This document shows, piece by piece, positions 20,050-29,487 of a stretch of 64,000 bases of DNA. This DNA is from Ga0077523 sp038324085 (GTDB lineage: Bacteria > Pseudomonadota > Gammaproteobacteria > Burkholderiales > Ga0077523): contig JBBQHP010000009.1 in the NCBI GenBank assembly GCA_038324085.1, forward strand, positions 67,292 through 131,291, read 5' to 3'. Numbering within the stretch: the stretch's first letter is position 1; the number at the start of each line of letters is the position of its first letter. The notes beneath the pieces were generated by a model. It did no database searches, was not told the DNA's origin, and saw only the letters and a list, made by a program, of their open reading frames with translations. A program made the position numbers and the translations under genes.

Positions 20050-20982
20050 TCACTCGAGCGTCAGCCGCGCCACGTCGGTACGCGTGTGCGGCACCAGATC
20101 GACCTTCTTGCCATTGAACATCAGCGTCACGTTCGATGCATTGCCGATGACGACTGAAAGCGGGGGCTTGCCACGGACCGTTCGCACGCTGCCTTGCGGA
20201 TTCAATTGCTCGAACACGACCGTGCTGTCGCGGTCGCGCACCTCGACCCAGGAATCGTGCGAGAAACTGAATTGCAATTCCGCAGGTCCGCGGCCGATGG
20301 GCCGATCCATCGGGGTCACGACCGGGGCGGGTCCGGTCGCCGCTGCTGCTCGCGAATCCGGCGCTGCCGCGGCATTCGCTGGCGCAGGCTGCGTCGCGTC
20401 GAGGGTCGTCGGAGGAGTATCCCCCACCCTCGGCGCCTCTGGCAGCGGCGCAAAATCCGGCGCGGCGGCGGGGACGGCTCTCTCCGGTGGCGACGACGCG
20501 ACCGGTGCATCGAGCGGTGGGGAGGACCGCTCGCGCATGGCAAGTACGACCGCGAGAAGAATGACGATCGCGCTCACGATGTACAGCGGACCACGTCCGC
20601 GTCTGCGTCCGTAGGCACGGGATTCCGGCATTGGAGCTATCCCCGAGCGTCCGGTGTTCTCGGGGACGACGGAGGCGTCTGCTGCTTCCGCCTTGCGCGG
20701 GGCCAGCAGGCCTTCGACCGTGCGCATGAGGGGCTCGGCCTCGATGCCGAGCATGCGCGCATAGTTGCGCGTGAAGCCACGCACGAACACCGGCCCCGGC
20801 AGCGCCGCGAAGTCGTCGCGCTCCAGGGCTTCGACCTGGCGTGGCGCGAGCTTCAATTGGCGGGCCACGTCGGTCACGCTCAGTGATTGCCGCTGGCGTT
20901 CCGCCCGCAGGATCGTCCCGGGCATGGTGACGGCAGTCGGGGCAGGATCCGTAATGATTTCGGTTTCGACCGTTTCGCTCAC
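20050..20982 (-). CDS. rodZ: cytoskeletal protein RodZ
   Basis: A 310-residue protein. An N-terminal Xre-like HTH (about 20-95, LRAERQRQSLSVTDVARQLK) is followed by a transmembrane segment near LYIVSAIVILLAVVLAM, a Pro/Ala-rich periplasmic linker, and a C-terminal beta domain (DUF4115: SHDSWVEVRDRDSTVVFEQ). It links MreB to the elongation machinery. The GTG start overlaps the pilW stop by GTGA (20979-20982), so the pair is translationally coupled. Confidence 0.93.
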   Translation of the reverse strand: MSETVETEIITDPAPTAVTMPGTILRAERQRQSLSVTDVARQLKLAPRQVEALERDDFAALPGPVFVRGFTRNYARMLGIEAEPLMRTVEGLLAPRKAEAADASVVPENTGRSGIAPMPESRAYGRRRGRGPLYIVSAIVILLAVVLAMRERSSPPLDAPVASSPPERAVPAAAPDFAPLPEAPRVGDTPPTTLDATQPAPANAAAAPDSRAAAATGPAPVVTPMDRPIGRGPAELQFSFSHDSWVEVRDRDSTVVFEQLNPQGSVRTVRGKPPLSVVIGNASNVTLMFNGKKVDLVPHTRTDVARLTLE

Positions 20983-21770
20983 TCGAGCTTTCCTTCTTCG
21001 AAGGCCCGCGTCTCCGGAGCCATCGGATAGCGGCTGCGCAACTGTGATCCATACGAGGCGGTGGCATTGCGGTCGCCAAGTTGGTGCGAAAGCCTGGCCC
21101 CGAACAGCAGCGAGCCGGCGTCCGGCGAGCCAACGAGCTGCATGTAGCGGGTGAGGTTCGTCTTCGCCTGGGCGAGATCCCCGCGCGCATAGTTCACTTG
21201 CGCGAGATTGATGAGCGCCCGCGCGTCGTCCGGCTTGAGTCTCAGGGCGCGACGGAAGAAATCTTCTGCCGCCACTTCATCCCCGGCGCGGCGCGAGCAG
21301 ATGCCCGCATTCACATAGGCCTCCTCGACGCGTCCGTAGAGCGGATTGCGAATCGCGGCCAGGAAGTACTTGACCGATTCCTTCTCCTGCTTGCGGTCGC
21401 ACAGAAAATTGCCGAAATTATTGTTCACGTCGGAATCATTGGGGTCGATCCTGAGCGCCTGCTCGAAGCGCTTGCGGGCCTTGTCGTCCTCCTTCAGCGC
21501 CATGTGCACCAAGGCCAGCGTGTTGTATGCGGGGACGTATTTGGGATCGGCCTCGATCGCCTCGTTCAACTCCTGCAGCGCGACGCCGAGCTTGCCGATT
21601 TCGTAGTAACCGGATCCCAGTTCGGTGTGAATCCGCGCACGCTCGATGGGGCTCGCCGGCGACGGCGCGGCCTGCGGTGCGGGTTGGGCCGAGGGTTCGT
21701 CCCGTTTGGTCTGCCTGGATCCGCAACCGGCCAACAGGACGAGCGCGAGCAGCGCAAGGGCGAGCCTCAT
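20979..21770 (-). CDS. pilW: type IV pilus biogenesis lipoprotein PilW/PilF
   Basis: A 263-residue TPR lipoprotein. The signal peptide ends LVLLAGC (lipobox Cys16), then a Pro/Ala linker and TPR repeats (LGSGYYEIGKLGVALQELNE, ALVHMALKEDDKARKRFEQA, LINLAQVNYARGDLAQAK). PilF/PilW is the pilotin for PilQ secretin assembly. No other pilus genes are in the window; rlmN-pilW-rodZ-ispG is the usual order. It overlaps rlmN upstream and rodZ downstream by 4 bp each. Confidence 0.9.
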   Translation of the reverse strand: MRLALALLALVLLAGCGSRQTKRDEPSAQPAPQAAPSPASPIERARIHTELGSGYYEIGKLGVALQELNEAIEADPKYVPAYNTLALVHMALKEDDKARKRFEQALRIDPNDSDVNNNFGNFLCDRKQEKESVKYFLAAIRNPLYGRVEEAYVNAGICSRRAGDEVAAEDFFRRALRLKPDDARALINLAQVNYARGDLAQAKTNLTRYMQLVGSPDAGSLLFGARLSHQLGDRNATASYGSQLRSRYPMAPETRAFEEGKLE

Positions 21771-22948
21771 GCCTGCTGCACCTCGTCTCGTTCACGACGG
21801 GTGGCGCGTTGCGTACGATCGAGTACCTGGCCGGCAAGCTGACCGCAGGCGCCATCGATACCGTCTCCGCGTGTCCTGCGCACGGTCGTCACGAAGCCGG
21901 CCGACAGGAGTTCTCCCTGGAATGCGGTAATGGCGTCGGGTCGCGAGCGTTCGAAGCCGGAATCGGGAAAAGGATTGAAAGGGATCAGGTTGAACTTGCA
22001 CGGCAGATCGCCCACCAGATCGATCAGGGCACGCGCATGAGCTTGCGAATCGTTGACGTCGCGCAACATCACATACTCGAAGGTCACGAAATCGCGTGGT
22101 GATCCCGGTCGCTGCCATTTCGCCCCGGCGGTGGCGCGCGCCGGCGGCATGTCAACCCCTGGTTCGTGGCGATCCGGTGCGGCACTCGCCCCTTCGACGT
22201 AGCGACGGCAAGCGGCGAGCAGGTCGCGCAAAGGCCACTTTCTGTTGATCGGCACGAGCCGGTCGCGCAGCGCGTCATCGGGTGCGTGCAGCGACACCGC
22301 GAGCGAAACCGGACAGGCCTCACGCAGCCGATCCATCCACGGCACCATGCCGGCAGTGGAAAGGGTCACGCGCCGCCGCGACAGGCCGTAGGCGTCATCG
22401 TCGAGCATCACCCGCATCGCCGTCACGACGTTGTCGAAATTCGCGAGCGGCTCGCCCATGCCCATCATGACCACATTGGTGATCGGTCGCTTGCCGGTCG
22501 CGGGGTCCGCGCCCAGCGCACGATTCGCCCACCAGAGTTGCCCGATGATCTCGCCGGCGGTGAGGTTGCGATTGAAGCCCTGGCGTCCCGTCGAACAGAA
22601 GGCGCACTCGAGCGCGCAACCGACCTGACTGGATACGCACAGCGTCCCGCGTGAGGTCTCGGGAATGAACACGGTCTCGATGCCGGTGCCCGTACCCACC
22701 GCTAACAGCCACTTGCGCGTTCCGTCATCGGCGATCGAATCACGCGTGACCTCGGGCGCGACGATGGTCGCTTCGCCGGCAAGACTGTGCCGCAACGACT
22801 TCGACAGATCCGTCATCCGCTCGATTTCAGACTCGCCCGCGCGATGGATCCATCGCATCAATTGGCGCGCACGGAAGGGCTTCTCGCCGCGGCTCTGGAG
22901 CCAGGCGGCAAGCCCTTCGGTATCGAAATCCAGCAGGTTTACGGCCAT
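21767..22948 (-). CDS. rlmN: dual-specificity RNA methyltransferase RlmN
   Basis: A 393-residue radical SAM enzyme that methylates C2 of A2503 in 23S rRNA and A37 in some tRNAs. It opens MAVNLLDFDTEGLAAWLQ. The radical SAM cluster CALECAFC (CX3CX2C) follows SSQVG; later motifs include GMGEPLANFDNV and a C-terminal region with the catalytic Cys. The start at 22948 was chosen by the family N-terminus; a 34-residue longer reading runs into the ndk end and is unsupported. An insertion rich in Pro/Ala/Arg near residue 270 is unusual. Confidence 0.94.
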   Translation of the reverse strand: MAVNLLDFDTEGLAAWLQSRGEKPFRARQLMRWIHRAGESEIERMTDLSKSLRHSLAGEATIVAPEVTRDSIADDGTRKWLLAVGTGTGIETVFIPETSRGTLCVSSQVGCALECAFCSTGRQGFNRNLTAGEIIGQLWWANRALGADPATGKRPITNVVMMGMGEPLANFDNVVTAMRVMLDDDAYGLSRRRVTLSTAGMVPWMDRLREACPVSLAVSLHAPDDALRDRLVPINRKWPLRDLLAACRRYVEGASAAPDRHEPGVDMPPARATAGAKWQRPGSPRDFVTFEYVMLRDVNDSQAHARALIDLVGDLPCKFNLIPFNPFPDSGFERSRPDAITAFQGELLSAGFVTTVRRTRGDGIDGACGQLAGQVLDRTQRATRRERDEVQQA

Positions 22949-22958
22949 CAGCGGGGCA

Positions 22959-23384
22959 TCAGCGTGGGAAGATGTCGAGCGCGGGAAAGAAATAGGCGAT
23001 CTCGACGGCTGCCGTCTCCGTTCCATCGGAACCGTGCACGGCATTGGCATCGATCGAGTCGGCGAAGTCGGCGCGGATGGTGCCCTTGTCCGCCTTTTTC
23101 GGATCCGTCGCGCCCATCAGTTCGCGGTTTTTCGCGATGGCACCTTCCCCCTGCAGTACCTGGATCATGACCGGACCCGAGATCATGAAGTTCACCAGGT
23201 CGTTGAAGAACGGTCGCGCGCGATGGACGCCATAGAACCCTTCCGCTTCAGCTTTCGACAACTGCTTCATGCGCGCGGCGATCACCTTGAGCCCCGCGTT
23301 TTCGAATCGAGTGTAGATCTGTCCGACCACGTTCTTCGCCACGGCATCGGGCTTGATGATGGACAGCGTGCGTTCGACAGCCAT
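22959..23384 (-). CDS. ndk: nucleoside diphosphate kinase
   Basis: A 141-residue enzyme. It opens AVERTLSIIKPDAVAKN and has the phospho-histidine motif NAVHGSD near the C-terminus. It balances NTP pools. GGAG lies just upstream of the ATG. The A/T-rich 150-bp region upstream (from 23385) is shared with the divergent SPOR-protein gene and should contain both promoters. It is the first gene of the long minus-strand chain that runs through rlmN. Confidence 0.96.
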   Translation of the reverse strand: MAVERTLSIIKPDAVAKNVVGQIYTRFENAGLKVIAARMKQLSKAEAEGFYGVHRARPFFNDLVNFMISGPVMIQVLQGEGAIAKNRELMGATDPKKADKGTIRADFADSIDANAVHGSDGTETAAVEIAYFFPALDIFPR

Positions 23385-23537
23385 TGCGATCTCCGTTACA
23401 AGTTACATTTTTGAGGTAATTCATAAGGATAGCACGGCAATGTTGCCGGGGCCAAGAGCCTTGCTACGAGATTTCACCCGTGCCCCGCCCGCGGCCGCGG
23501 GGTGCTAGCATCCGCCCGATCACCGCTTCCCGCTGCC

Positions 23538-24185
23538 ATGGCCGAACAAACCATTCCCGACGAACAACGCGACCTCAAGCGCCGTGCCGTGCGCCGGCTG
23601 GTGGCGGCGCTGGCCCTGATCGCCGTCGCCATAGTCGGGCTGGCCGTTCTGGACCGGTTGACGCAAGTAAAGAGAGTCGAGACGCCGCCCCCGCCGCCGA
23701 CGGCAGCCGCGCCCGCGCCGCTCCCGATCACTCCGGCACCACCCTTGCCCGAGCCGGCGGTTCCCGTGGAGCCCCCGCCGCCGCCCACGGTCGCCGCCGA
23801 CGAACCTGCAACCCCGGCCGCGCCCGCGGTGAACGATGCTCCGCTCGTACCGGAGTCGACCAGCGGCCCGGTCGTGGAGAAAGCGCCGCCTCCCGCGGCG
23901 CATAAGCCCGCCGCCCCTCCCGTCCCGGCGGCACCTGCCAGCCCGAAGCCCGTGGAGACGCCGCCCATAGCGGAGCCGCCCGCGCACGGCTTCGTGGTGC
24001 AACTGGGCGTATTCGCCACGCCGGCGAACGCCGAGGCGCTGCAGGAAAAACTCCGGAAAAACGGCATCGAGGCCTACACCGAAACCCGGCTTCAGGTCGG
24101 CCCTTTCAAAGACAAGGCCGATGCGGAAAGCGTACTTGCGAAGTTGAAGGCGCTCGGCGTGAACGCCGTCCTGATCGCCCACTGA
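23538..24185 (+). CDS. SPOR-domain membrane protein
   Basis: A 215-residue protein. A cytoplasmic N-terminus (MAEQTIPDEQRDLKRRAVRR) precedes one transmembrane segment (about 21-41, LVAALALIAVAIVGLAVL). A long Pro/Ala-rich periplasmic linker (about 50-140) ends in a SPOR domain (FVVQLGVFATPANAEALQEKL and YTETRLQVGPFKDKADAESV). SPOR domains bind denuded septal peptidoglycan, so a role in division or cell-wall work is likely. The ATG at 23538 is favoured over one 36 bp upstream by the charged start. It converges on dctM with a 12-bp gap. Confidence 0.88.
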   Translation: MAEQTIPDEQRDLKRRAVRRLVAALALIAVAIVGLAVLDRLTQVKRVETPPPPPTAAAPAPLPITPAPPLPEPAVPVEPPPPPTVAADEPATPAAPAVNDAPLVPESTSGPVVEKAPPPAAHKPAAPPVPAAPASPKPVETPPIAEPPAHGFVVQLGVFATPANAEALQEKLRKNGIEAYTETRLQVGPFKDKADAESVLAKLKALGVNAVLIAH

Positions 24186-24197
24186 CGCCTGTCCGGT

Positions 24198-25490
24198 TCA
24201 ACGCGCTCCGAGAACGTTGGGCAGCCACAGCGAGACCTGCGGCACGTAGGTCACGACGACGAGATAGATCAGCATCACCCCGACCCAGGGCAGGCACGCG
24301 ATCGACACCTCCGTCATACCCATCTTCGCGAGGTGGCTCGCCACGAACAGGTTCAGTCCCACCGGGGGATGGATCATGCCGATCTCCATGTTGACGGTCA
24401 TGATGATGCCCAGATGGATCGGGTCGATACCGAGACTCTGAGCGATCGGCAGGAACAGCGGGGCCAGGATCAGCACGATCGAACTAGGCTCCATGAACTG
24501 GCCCGCCAGCAGCAGTGCCACGTTCACCGCGACCAGGAACATCCACGGCGAGAGCTGCTGCGCCGTCACCCATGCCGACATCGCCTGTGGAATCTGCTCG
24601 GACGTGAGCAGATAGGAGAACAATACCGCGGTGGTGACGATGTAGAGCAGCATGGCGCTCGTGTTCGCCGCCGAGAGCAGCACGCGGAACGTATCGCGTA
24701 TGCGCAGGTCGCGGTAGATGAATACGGCCGCGACGAACGCATACACCGCGCTCACCGCGGCGGCTTCGGTCGGTGTCATCACCCCGCCGTAGATGCCACC
24801 CATCACGATGACGACCAGCAGGAGTCCCCAGAAGGCCTCCCGGAACGCGGTCCACACTTCGGCCCGCGACGCCCGGGGCAGCGTCGGGAAGCCGCGGCGC
24901 TTCGCCGTGACGAAGGTCACGGCCATCAGGACCAATGCGAGCAAGACCCCGGGCACCACGCCGGCGATGAACAACTTGCCGGCGCTCGTGCTGGTGCTCA
25001 CCGCATAGATGATCATCACGATCGACGGCGGAATCAGGATTCCCAGCGAACCGGAACTCGTGATCACGCCCACGGCGAAGCGCTTCGTATAGCCGTGCTT
25101 CAGCATCGCCGGCAGCATGATCGAACCGATGGCCGCCACCGTGGCCGGACTCGATCCGGAAATGGTCGCGAAGAACGCGCAGGCGAGAATGGCCGCCATC
25201 GCGAGACCACCGGGCAGCCACCCGACCAGCGAAGTCGCGAACCGGATGATGCGCGCCGCGACGCCACCTTCCGTCAGGAACACGCCGGCGAGCACGAAGA
25301 ACGGGATAGCCATCAGCGCGAAACTCTCCAGGCCCGTGAACAGGCGTTGCGACACGATGTCCATCGTATCGATCGAGAAGTCGGAGAATCCCACCAGGAA
25401 CACGAGCACCGTGAGGCCGAGCGCGATGGAGATGGGCGTGCCGGTCGCAAGCAGCACGAGCAGGATCGCGATGATGATGAGCGCGGTCAC
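24198..25490 (-). CDS. dctM: TRAP transporter large permease (DctM type)
   Basis: A 430-residue, strongly hydrophobic protein with about 12 membrane segments, opening VTALIIIAILLVLLATGTPISIALG, with the family stretches FFATISGSSPATVAAIGSIM and SGSLGILIPPSIVMIIYAV. It is the main membrane subunit of a Na+-driven TRAP importer. The GTG start (25488-25490) overlaps the dctQ TGA as GTGA; a longer in-frame reading runs across dctQ and is spurious. Substrate is unknown. Confidence 0.94.
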   Translation of the reverse strand: MTALIIIAILLVLLATGTPISIALGLTVLVFLVGFSDFSIDTMDIVSQRLFTGLESFALMAIPFFVLAGVFLTEGGVAARIIRFATSLVGWLPGGLAMAAILACAFFATISGSSPATVAAIGSIMLPAMLKHGYTKRFAVGVITSSGSLGILIPPSIVMIIYAVSTSTSAGKLFIAGVVPGVLLALVLMAVTFVTAKRRGFPTLPRASRAEVWTAFREAFWGLLLVVIVMGGIYGGVMTPTEAAAVSAVYAFVAAVFIYRDLRIRDTFRVLLSAANTSAMLLYIVTTAVLFSYLLTSEQIPQAMSAWVTAQQLSPWMFLVAVNVALLLAGQFMEPSSIVLILAPLFLPIAQSLGIDPIHLGIIMTVNMEIGMIHPPVGLNLFVASHLAKMGMTEVSIACLPWVGVMLIYLVVVTYVPQVSLWLPNVLGAR

Positions 25491-26041
25491 GTCGCGGGCT
25501 CGTCCGTTGCCACCGCGCTCGCGTTGGAATGGCCCGGCAGATGTCCGTTGCGCAGGTACCCGGCAAGCACCTGCAGGAACCGGTAGCACATGAGCCCCGA
25601 GCCGAACGGGATGCACAGATAGACGACCCAGCGCGGCCATTCGAGATCGGCCGTCACCTGCCCCGACTCGTGCATGAACATGACCCAGCGCACCCCGAGC
25701 GTGGCGACGATGCCGGTGAACAGCGCGCCGAGCAGCAGCGCCAGTACCACCAGACGCCGCTGCCATCGCGGTGAGGCATGCATGACCAGCACGTCCACGC
25801 CGATGTGGATGCCGGTGCGCACACCGTAGGCAGCGCCGAACTTCGCCATCCAGATGAACAGGAAGATGCTGAGCTCCTGCGCCCAGGTGAGATCGATCCG
25901 GCCGGTGTAGTCCCAGAGCCAGTCGACTTTCGCACTCATCCGATGCAGGACCGCCACGAAGATGATCAAGGTTGCCATCGCCATGAAGCTGGCGATCAGC
26001 CATTCCTCGAGATGATCGAGGAAGCGGTTCACCGCCCTCAT
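25487..26041 (-). CDS. dctQ: TRAP transporter small permease (DctQ type)
   Basis: A 184-residue four-helix membrane protein: LEEWLIASFMAMATLIIFVAVLHR, the conserved WAQELSIFLFIWMAKFGAAYGVRTGIH region and two later helices. The small subunit joins DctM in the membrane. Its stop overlaps the dctM start; the dctP gene is 22 bp upstream. The 20-residue C-terminal tail (HSNASAVATDEPAT) is polar. Confidence 0.9.
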   Translation of the reverse strand: MRAVNRFLDHLEEWLIASFMAMATLIIFVAVLHRMSAKVDWLWDYTGRIDLTWAQELSIFLFIWMAKFGAAYGVRTGIHIGVDVLVMHASPRWQRRLVVLALLLGALFTGIVATLGVRWVMFMHESGQVTADLEWPRWVVYLCIPFGSGLMCYRFLQVLAGYLRNGHLPGHSNASAVATDEPAT

Positions 26042-26063
26042 TGCGCCGGCGACGCGGACTCCA

Positions 26064-27077
26064 TCACCGCTTGCGATGCTCCTGCGCTACCTGCGCCGCC
26101 ACCGCGTAGATGGACTGGATCAGATCGCGTCCGATCATGCTTTCGAACTCTCGATGCACGGGCAGCAGCGCCTGCCTCCACTGTTCGCGCTCCTTGGCGT
26201 TGAGCGCGTAGATCTCGGTGGTCCCCGCCTGCTTGACCTGAGCGAGCGCATCGGCGTTCTCCTTCGCGGCGATCGCGCGTTCGTACTGCGTCGCCTCCTT
26301 CATCGCGCCTTCGAGCGCCGTGCGGATATCGGGCGGCAGGCCGTCCCAGAACTTGCGGTTCACGATCACCGCGTAGACCAGGTAGCTGTGATCGGATATG
26401 GTCAGGTACTTCTGTACTTCGTGCATCTTCTGCGTGTACAGATTCGAGATCGGGTTCTCGGCGCCGTCCACCACCCCCTGCTGCATGGCGGTATAGACCT
26501 CGCTGAAAGCCATGACCTGCGGGATGCCGCCCAGCTGCCGTACCGTCGCGGCCAGCACCTTGGACGACTGCACCCGCATCTTCGCGCCGCGAAAGTCGGC
26601 CGGCGTGCGCAACGGCCGATTGGCCGAGAACTGCTTGAAGCCGTTGTCCCAGTAGGCAAGGCCGTGGATCTTCTTCGGCTCGAGCTTGGCGAAGAGCTTC
26701 TGTCCGATCTCGCCGTCGGTCACGCGATTGACGGTTTCCGTATCCGCGAACAGGTACGGCAGATCGAACACCTCGAAATCGCGCACGCCGAGCGGGCCGA
26801 ATTTCGACACCGACGGCGCGAGCATCTGGACCGCGCCACGTTGCAACGCCTCGAGTTCCTCGCCGTCCTTGTACAACTGGCTGTTGGGATAGATCTCGAC
26901 CTTGACGCGACCCTTGGTCGCAGCCTCCGCCAATTGCTTGAACTTCTCGGCCGCGTTGCCCTTCGGCGTATCGGTCGCCACCACATGGCTGAACTTGAGC
27001 GTGATCACATCGGCGCGCGCAGACGCGAAAGCCGAGCAAGCCACTGCGACCAGGAACAGCTTCAACGCTTCGCGCAT
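26064..27077 (-). CDS. dctP: TRAP transporter periplasmic substrate-binding protein (DctP type)
   Basis: A 337-residue protein with a Sec signal peptide (MREALKLFLVAVACSAFASARA) followed by ITLKFSHVVATDTPKG, the typical mature start. Further family marks are FRGAKMRVQSSKVLAATVRQLG and AFSEVYTAMQQGVVDGAENP. The Arg in KMRVQ is the expected carboxylate-binding residue, so the ligand is probably an organic acid. The start at 27077 begins the signal peptide. It lies 28 bp after tilS and leads the dctP-Q-M operon. Confidence 0.93.
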   Translation of the reverse strand: MREALKLFLVAVACSAFASARADVITLKFSHVVATDTPKGNAAEKFKQLAEAATKGRVKVEIYPNSQLYKDGEELEALQRGAVQMLAPSVSKFGPLGVRDFEVFDLPYLFADTETVNRVTDGEIGQKLFAKLEPKKIHGLAYWDNGFKQFSANRPLRTPADFRGAKMRVQSSKVLAATVRQLGGIPQVMAFSEVYTAMQQGVVDGAENPISNLYTQKMHEVQKYLTISDHSYLVYAVIVNRKFWDGLPPDIRTALEGAMKEATQYERAIAAKENADALAQVKQAGTTEIYALNAKEREQWRQALLPVHREFESMIGRDLIQSIYAVAAQVAQEHRKR

Positions 27078-27105
27078 GTTGGATGACACGATGATCTCCG
27101 GAGCT

Positions 27106-28458
27106 TCATCCGAGTTTAGCATGTGCCCCGCGGGCCTCGGGGCGCTCGAGTTCGAAACGAATCGATGGTTCCGCACGCGCCGCGACGAAGTCGGGGTCCA
27201 CCCCGAGCCCGGGCACCCAGACGACCCGATCGTTCACACAAAGCAGCGGCAATCGGCCGCGCTCCCACGGCGCGACGCCATGTTCCTGGAACAGCTTCTT
27301 CAGTTCGCGGCGCGGGCGATCGGACGCGACGCGGAATCGTTCGCCGCCACGACGATTGCGCACGAGCACACGAGCGCCGCGCAGCCGCGCGCTGGCGATG
27401 CCTTCGCCCACCCCTTCCTGCGCCCGGATGCGGCGACCATCGGGCAGAATCATGCACGCTTCGCCTTGCCAGGCGACGCACCAGTGCGCCGCCGCGTTCT
27501 CGCGCGGCACGATCCGGATACGATCGCGATAGCGTCGCAATACCGATGCACCGAGCACCACTTCCGGCGCGGCATCCGGCGCTGCGTCCGTGAGTTGCCG
27601 CAGCGCCTCCTGCAGACGAACCCGTGGCGGCATCGTCAGGCCGGCGTCGCGCAACCACTTGCGCAAGGCATTCACGGCACGCATCGTTCCCAGAGCGGCG
27701 AGACCGACGACATCGAGCCCGCCGTCGTCGGCAATGGTCGCGAGATCCTCGATGGCCACGGCATCCATCAGGGCGGCCGCGTCCGCTGCATTGCGGGCGG
27801 CGCGCGCGAGCGCATCCCGATAGCCCGGGTAGTGCGATTCCAGGCGGGGAAGCACCTCCACCCGCAGCAGGTTGCGCGCATGGGCGACATCGAGATTCGA
27901 TTCGTCCTCGATCCAGTCCAGCCGGCGTGCCCGCGCGTGGTCTTCGATATCTCGCCGCGGCAAATCGATCAAGGGACGTATCAGCAGGCCCGCGCCGAGG
28001 GGCCGGACGAAGGGCATGCCGGAGAGACCTTCAGCGCCAGCGCCCCTGAGCAACTGCAACAGGACCGTCTCGGCCTGGTCGTCGAGGTTGTGAGCGAGCG
28101 CGACGCAGTCGGCCTCCAGCGAACGGAAAGCCTCGTAGCGGGCCGCGCGCGCCGCGGCCTCCATGCCCCCGCCCCCGTGGCGCGCGACACTGACCCGCGC
28201 GATCGTGAGCGGCACGTTTCGATCGCGGCACAAGCGGCTGCAGAAGTCCGACCATGCATCCGCATTGCGGCTGAGCCCGTGGTGCACATGCAGTGCGCCA
28301 ATCGTGAAGCCGCCATGCGCGGCACAGGCGCCCAATGCGTCGAGGAGGACGACCGAATCGACTCCGCCGCTGAGCCCGACGACCACATGGCGGCGCGCGA
28401 GCGGCACTTCGGCGAGGCGGCGACGCAGCCGATCCAGCAAGGCGGCCGATGCCGTCAT
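27106..28458 (-). CDS. tilS: tRNA(Ile)-lysidine synthetase
   Basis: A 450-residue enzyme that converts C34 of tRNA-Ile(CAU) to lysidine. The PP-loop VVVGLSGGVDSVVLLDAL is at about 25-42, followed by LHVHHGLS, a middle substrate domain and a C-terminal domain with RVASDRPRRELKKLFQEHGVAPWER. It follows accA with a 40-bp gap, a standard betaproteobacterial pairing. Confidence 0.95.
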   Translation of the reverse strand: MTASAALLDRLRRRLAEVPLARRHVVVGLSGGVDSVVLLDALGACAAHGGFTIGALHVHHGLSRNADAWSDFCSRLCRDRNVPLTIARVSVARHGGGGMEAAARAARYEAFRSLEADCVALAHNLDDQAETVLLQLLRGAGAEGLSGMPFVRPLGAGLLIRPLIDLPRRDIEDHARARRLDWIEDESNLDVAHARNLLRVEVLPRLESHYPGYRDALARAARNAADAAALMDAVAIEDLATIADDGGLDVVGLAALGTMRAVNALRKWLRDAGLTMPPRVRLQEALRQLTDAAPDAAPEVVLGASVLRRYRDRIRIVPRENAAAHWCVAWQGEACMILPDGRRIRAQEGVGEGIASARLRGARVLVRNRRGGERFRVASDRPRRELKKLFQEHGVAPWERGRLPLLCVNDRVVWVPGLGVDPDFVAARAEPSIRFELERPEARGAHAKLG

Positions 28459-28498
28459 GATCGCTCTGCGAGAGGCACCGCCGCGTGCCGCACGGCCC

Positions 28499-29467
28499 TC
28501 AGCGCGGCGTGACTTCCTTGAACTTGCCGTAACCGAGCAGGCGCTCGAAGCGGATCTCGAGCAGCTCGTCCAGGGGCTTCGCCTGCACGTCCTTCAGGGC
28601 GTCCGAGAGCGCCTTGCGCATCGATTGCATGGCCGCACCGTAGTCGCGGTGCGCTCCGCCCAGCGGCTCGGGGATCACCTTGTCGGTGAGCCCCAACGTC
28701 TTCAGCCGGTTCGCGGTGATACCCAGTGTCTCGGCTGCCTCGGGCGCCTTGTCCGCGCTCTTCCAGAGAATCGACGCGCACCCTTCGGGCGAGATCACCG
28801 AGTAGATGCCGTACTGGAGCATCATCACGACATCTCCCACGGCGATCGCCAGTGCACCGCCGGAGCCGCCCTCGCCGATGATCGAGCAGATGATCGGCAC
28901 GCGCAACTCGGCCATCGCGAACAGGTTGCGGCCGATGGCCTCCGACTGGCCGCGCTCTTCCGCGCCGACACCCGGATAGGCGCCCGGCGTGTCGACGAAC
29001 GTGATGAGCGGGACGCCGAACTTCTCGGCGAGCTTCATCAAGCGCAGCGCCTTGCGGTAGCCTTCGGGCTTGGGCATTCCGAAGTTGCGGAATATCTTGT
29101 CCTTGGTGTCGCGACCTTTCTGGTGGCCGATCACCATGCACGACTGCCCGCCGAAACGGCCGATGCCCGCGACGATGGAAGGATCCTCGGCGAAACTGCG
29201 ATCCCCGTGCAGTTCCTCGAAATCGGTGAACAGGTTCTGGACATAGTCGAGCGTGTACGGACGCTGGGGATGGCGCGCGACCTGCGAGATCTGCCAGGAA
29301 GAGAGTTTCCCGTAGATCTCCTTGGTGAGCGCGTTGCTCTTCTTCTGCAGTCGCGAAATCTCCTCGGAGATATCCAGCGCAGAGTCGTCCTGCACGTAGC
29401 GCAGCTCTTCTATCTTCTGCTCGAGCTCCGCGATGGGCTGCTCGAAATCGAGGAACGTCGTCTTCAT
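28499..29467 (-). CDS. accA: acetyl-CoA carboxylase carboxyltransferase subunit alpha
   Basis: A 322-residue protein opening MKTTFLDFEQPIAELEQKIEEL. The crotonase-like carboxyltransferase domain has VIGHQKGRDTKDKIFRNFGM, FVDTPGAYPGVGAEERGQSE and IIGEGGSGGALAI. It transfers CO2 from biotin to acetyl-CoA with AccD, the first step of fatty-acid synthesis. It lies 20 bp downstream of sorB and upstream of tilS. Confidence 0.97.
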   Translation of the reverse strand: MKTTFLDFEQPIAELEQKIEELRYVQDDSALDISEEISRLQKKSNALTKEIYGKLSSWQISQVARHPQRPYTLDYVQNLFTDFEELHGDRSFAEDPSIVAGIGRFGGQSCMVIGHQKGRDTKDKIFRNFGMPKPEGYRKALRLMKLAEKFGVPLITFVDTPGAYPGVGAEERGQSEAIGRNLFAMAELRVPIICSIIGEGGSGGALAIAVGDVVMMLQYGIYSVISPEGCASILWKSADKAPEAAETLGITANRLKTLGLTDKVIPEPLGGAHRDYGAAMQSMRKALSDALKDVQAKPLDELLEIRFERLLGYGKFKEVTPR

Positions 29468-29487
29468 GACGGCGGATTATAGCCGGC

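Noticed and set aside
24198..26003. A 601-codon DctM with a long N-terminal extension
   Set aside because: The extra part is the antiphase reading of dctQ; the GTGA overlap at 25487-25490 is the natural start.
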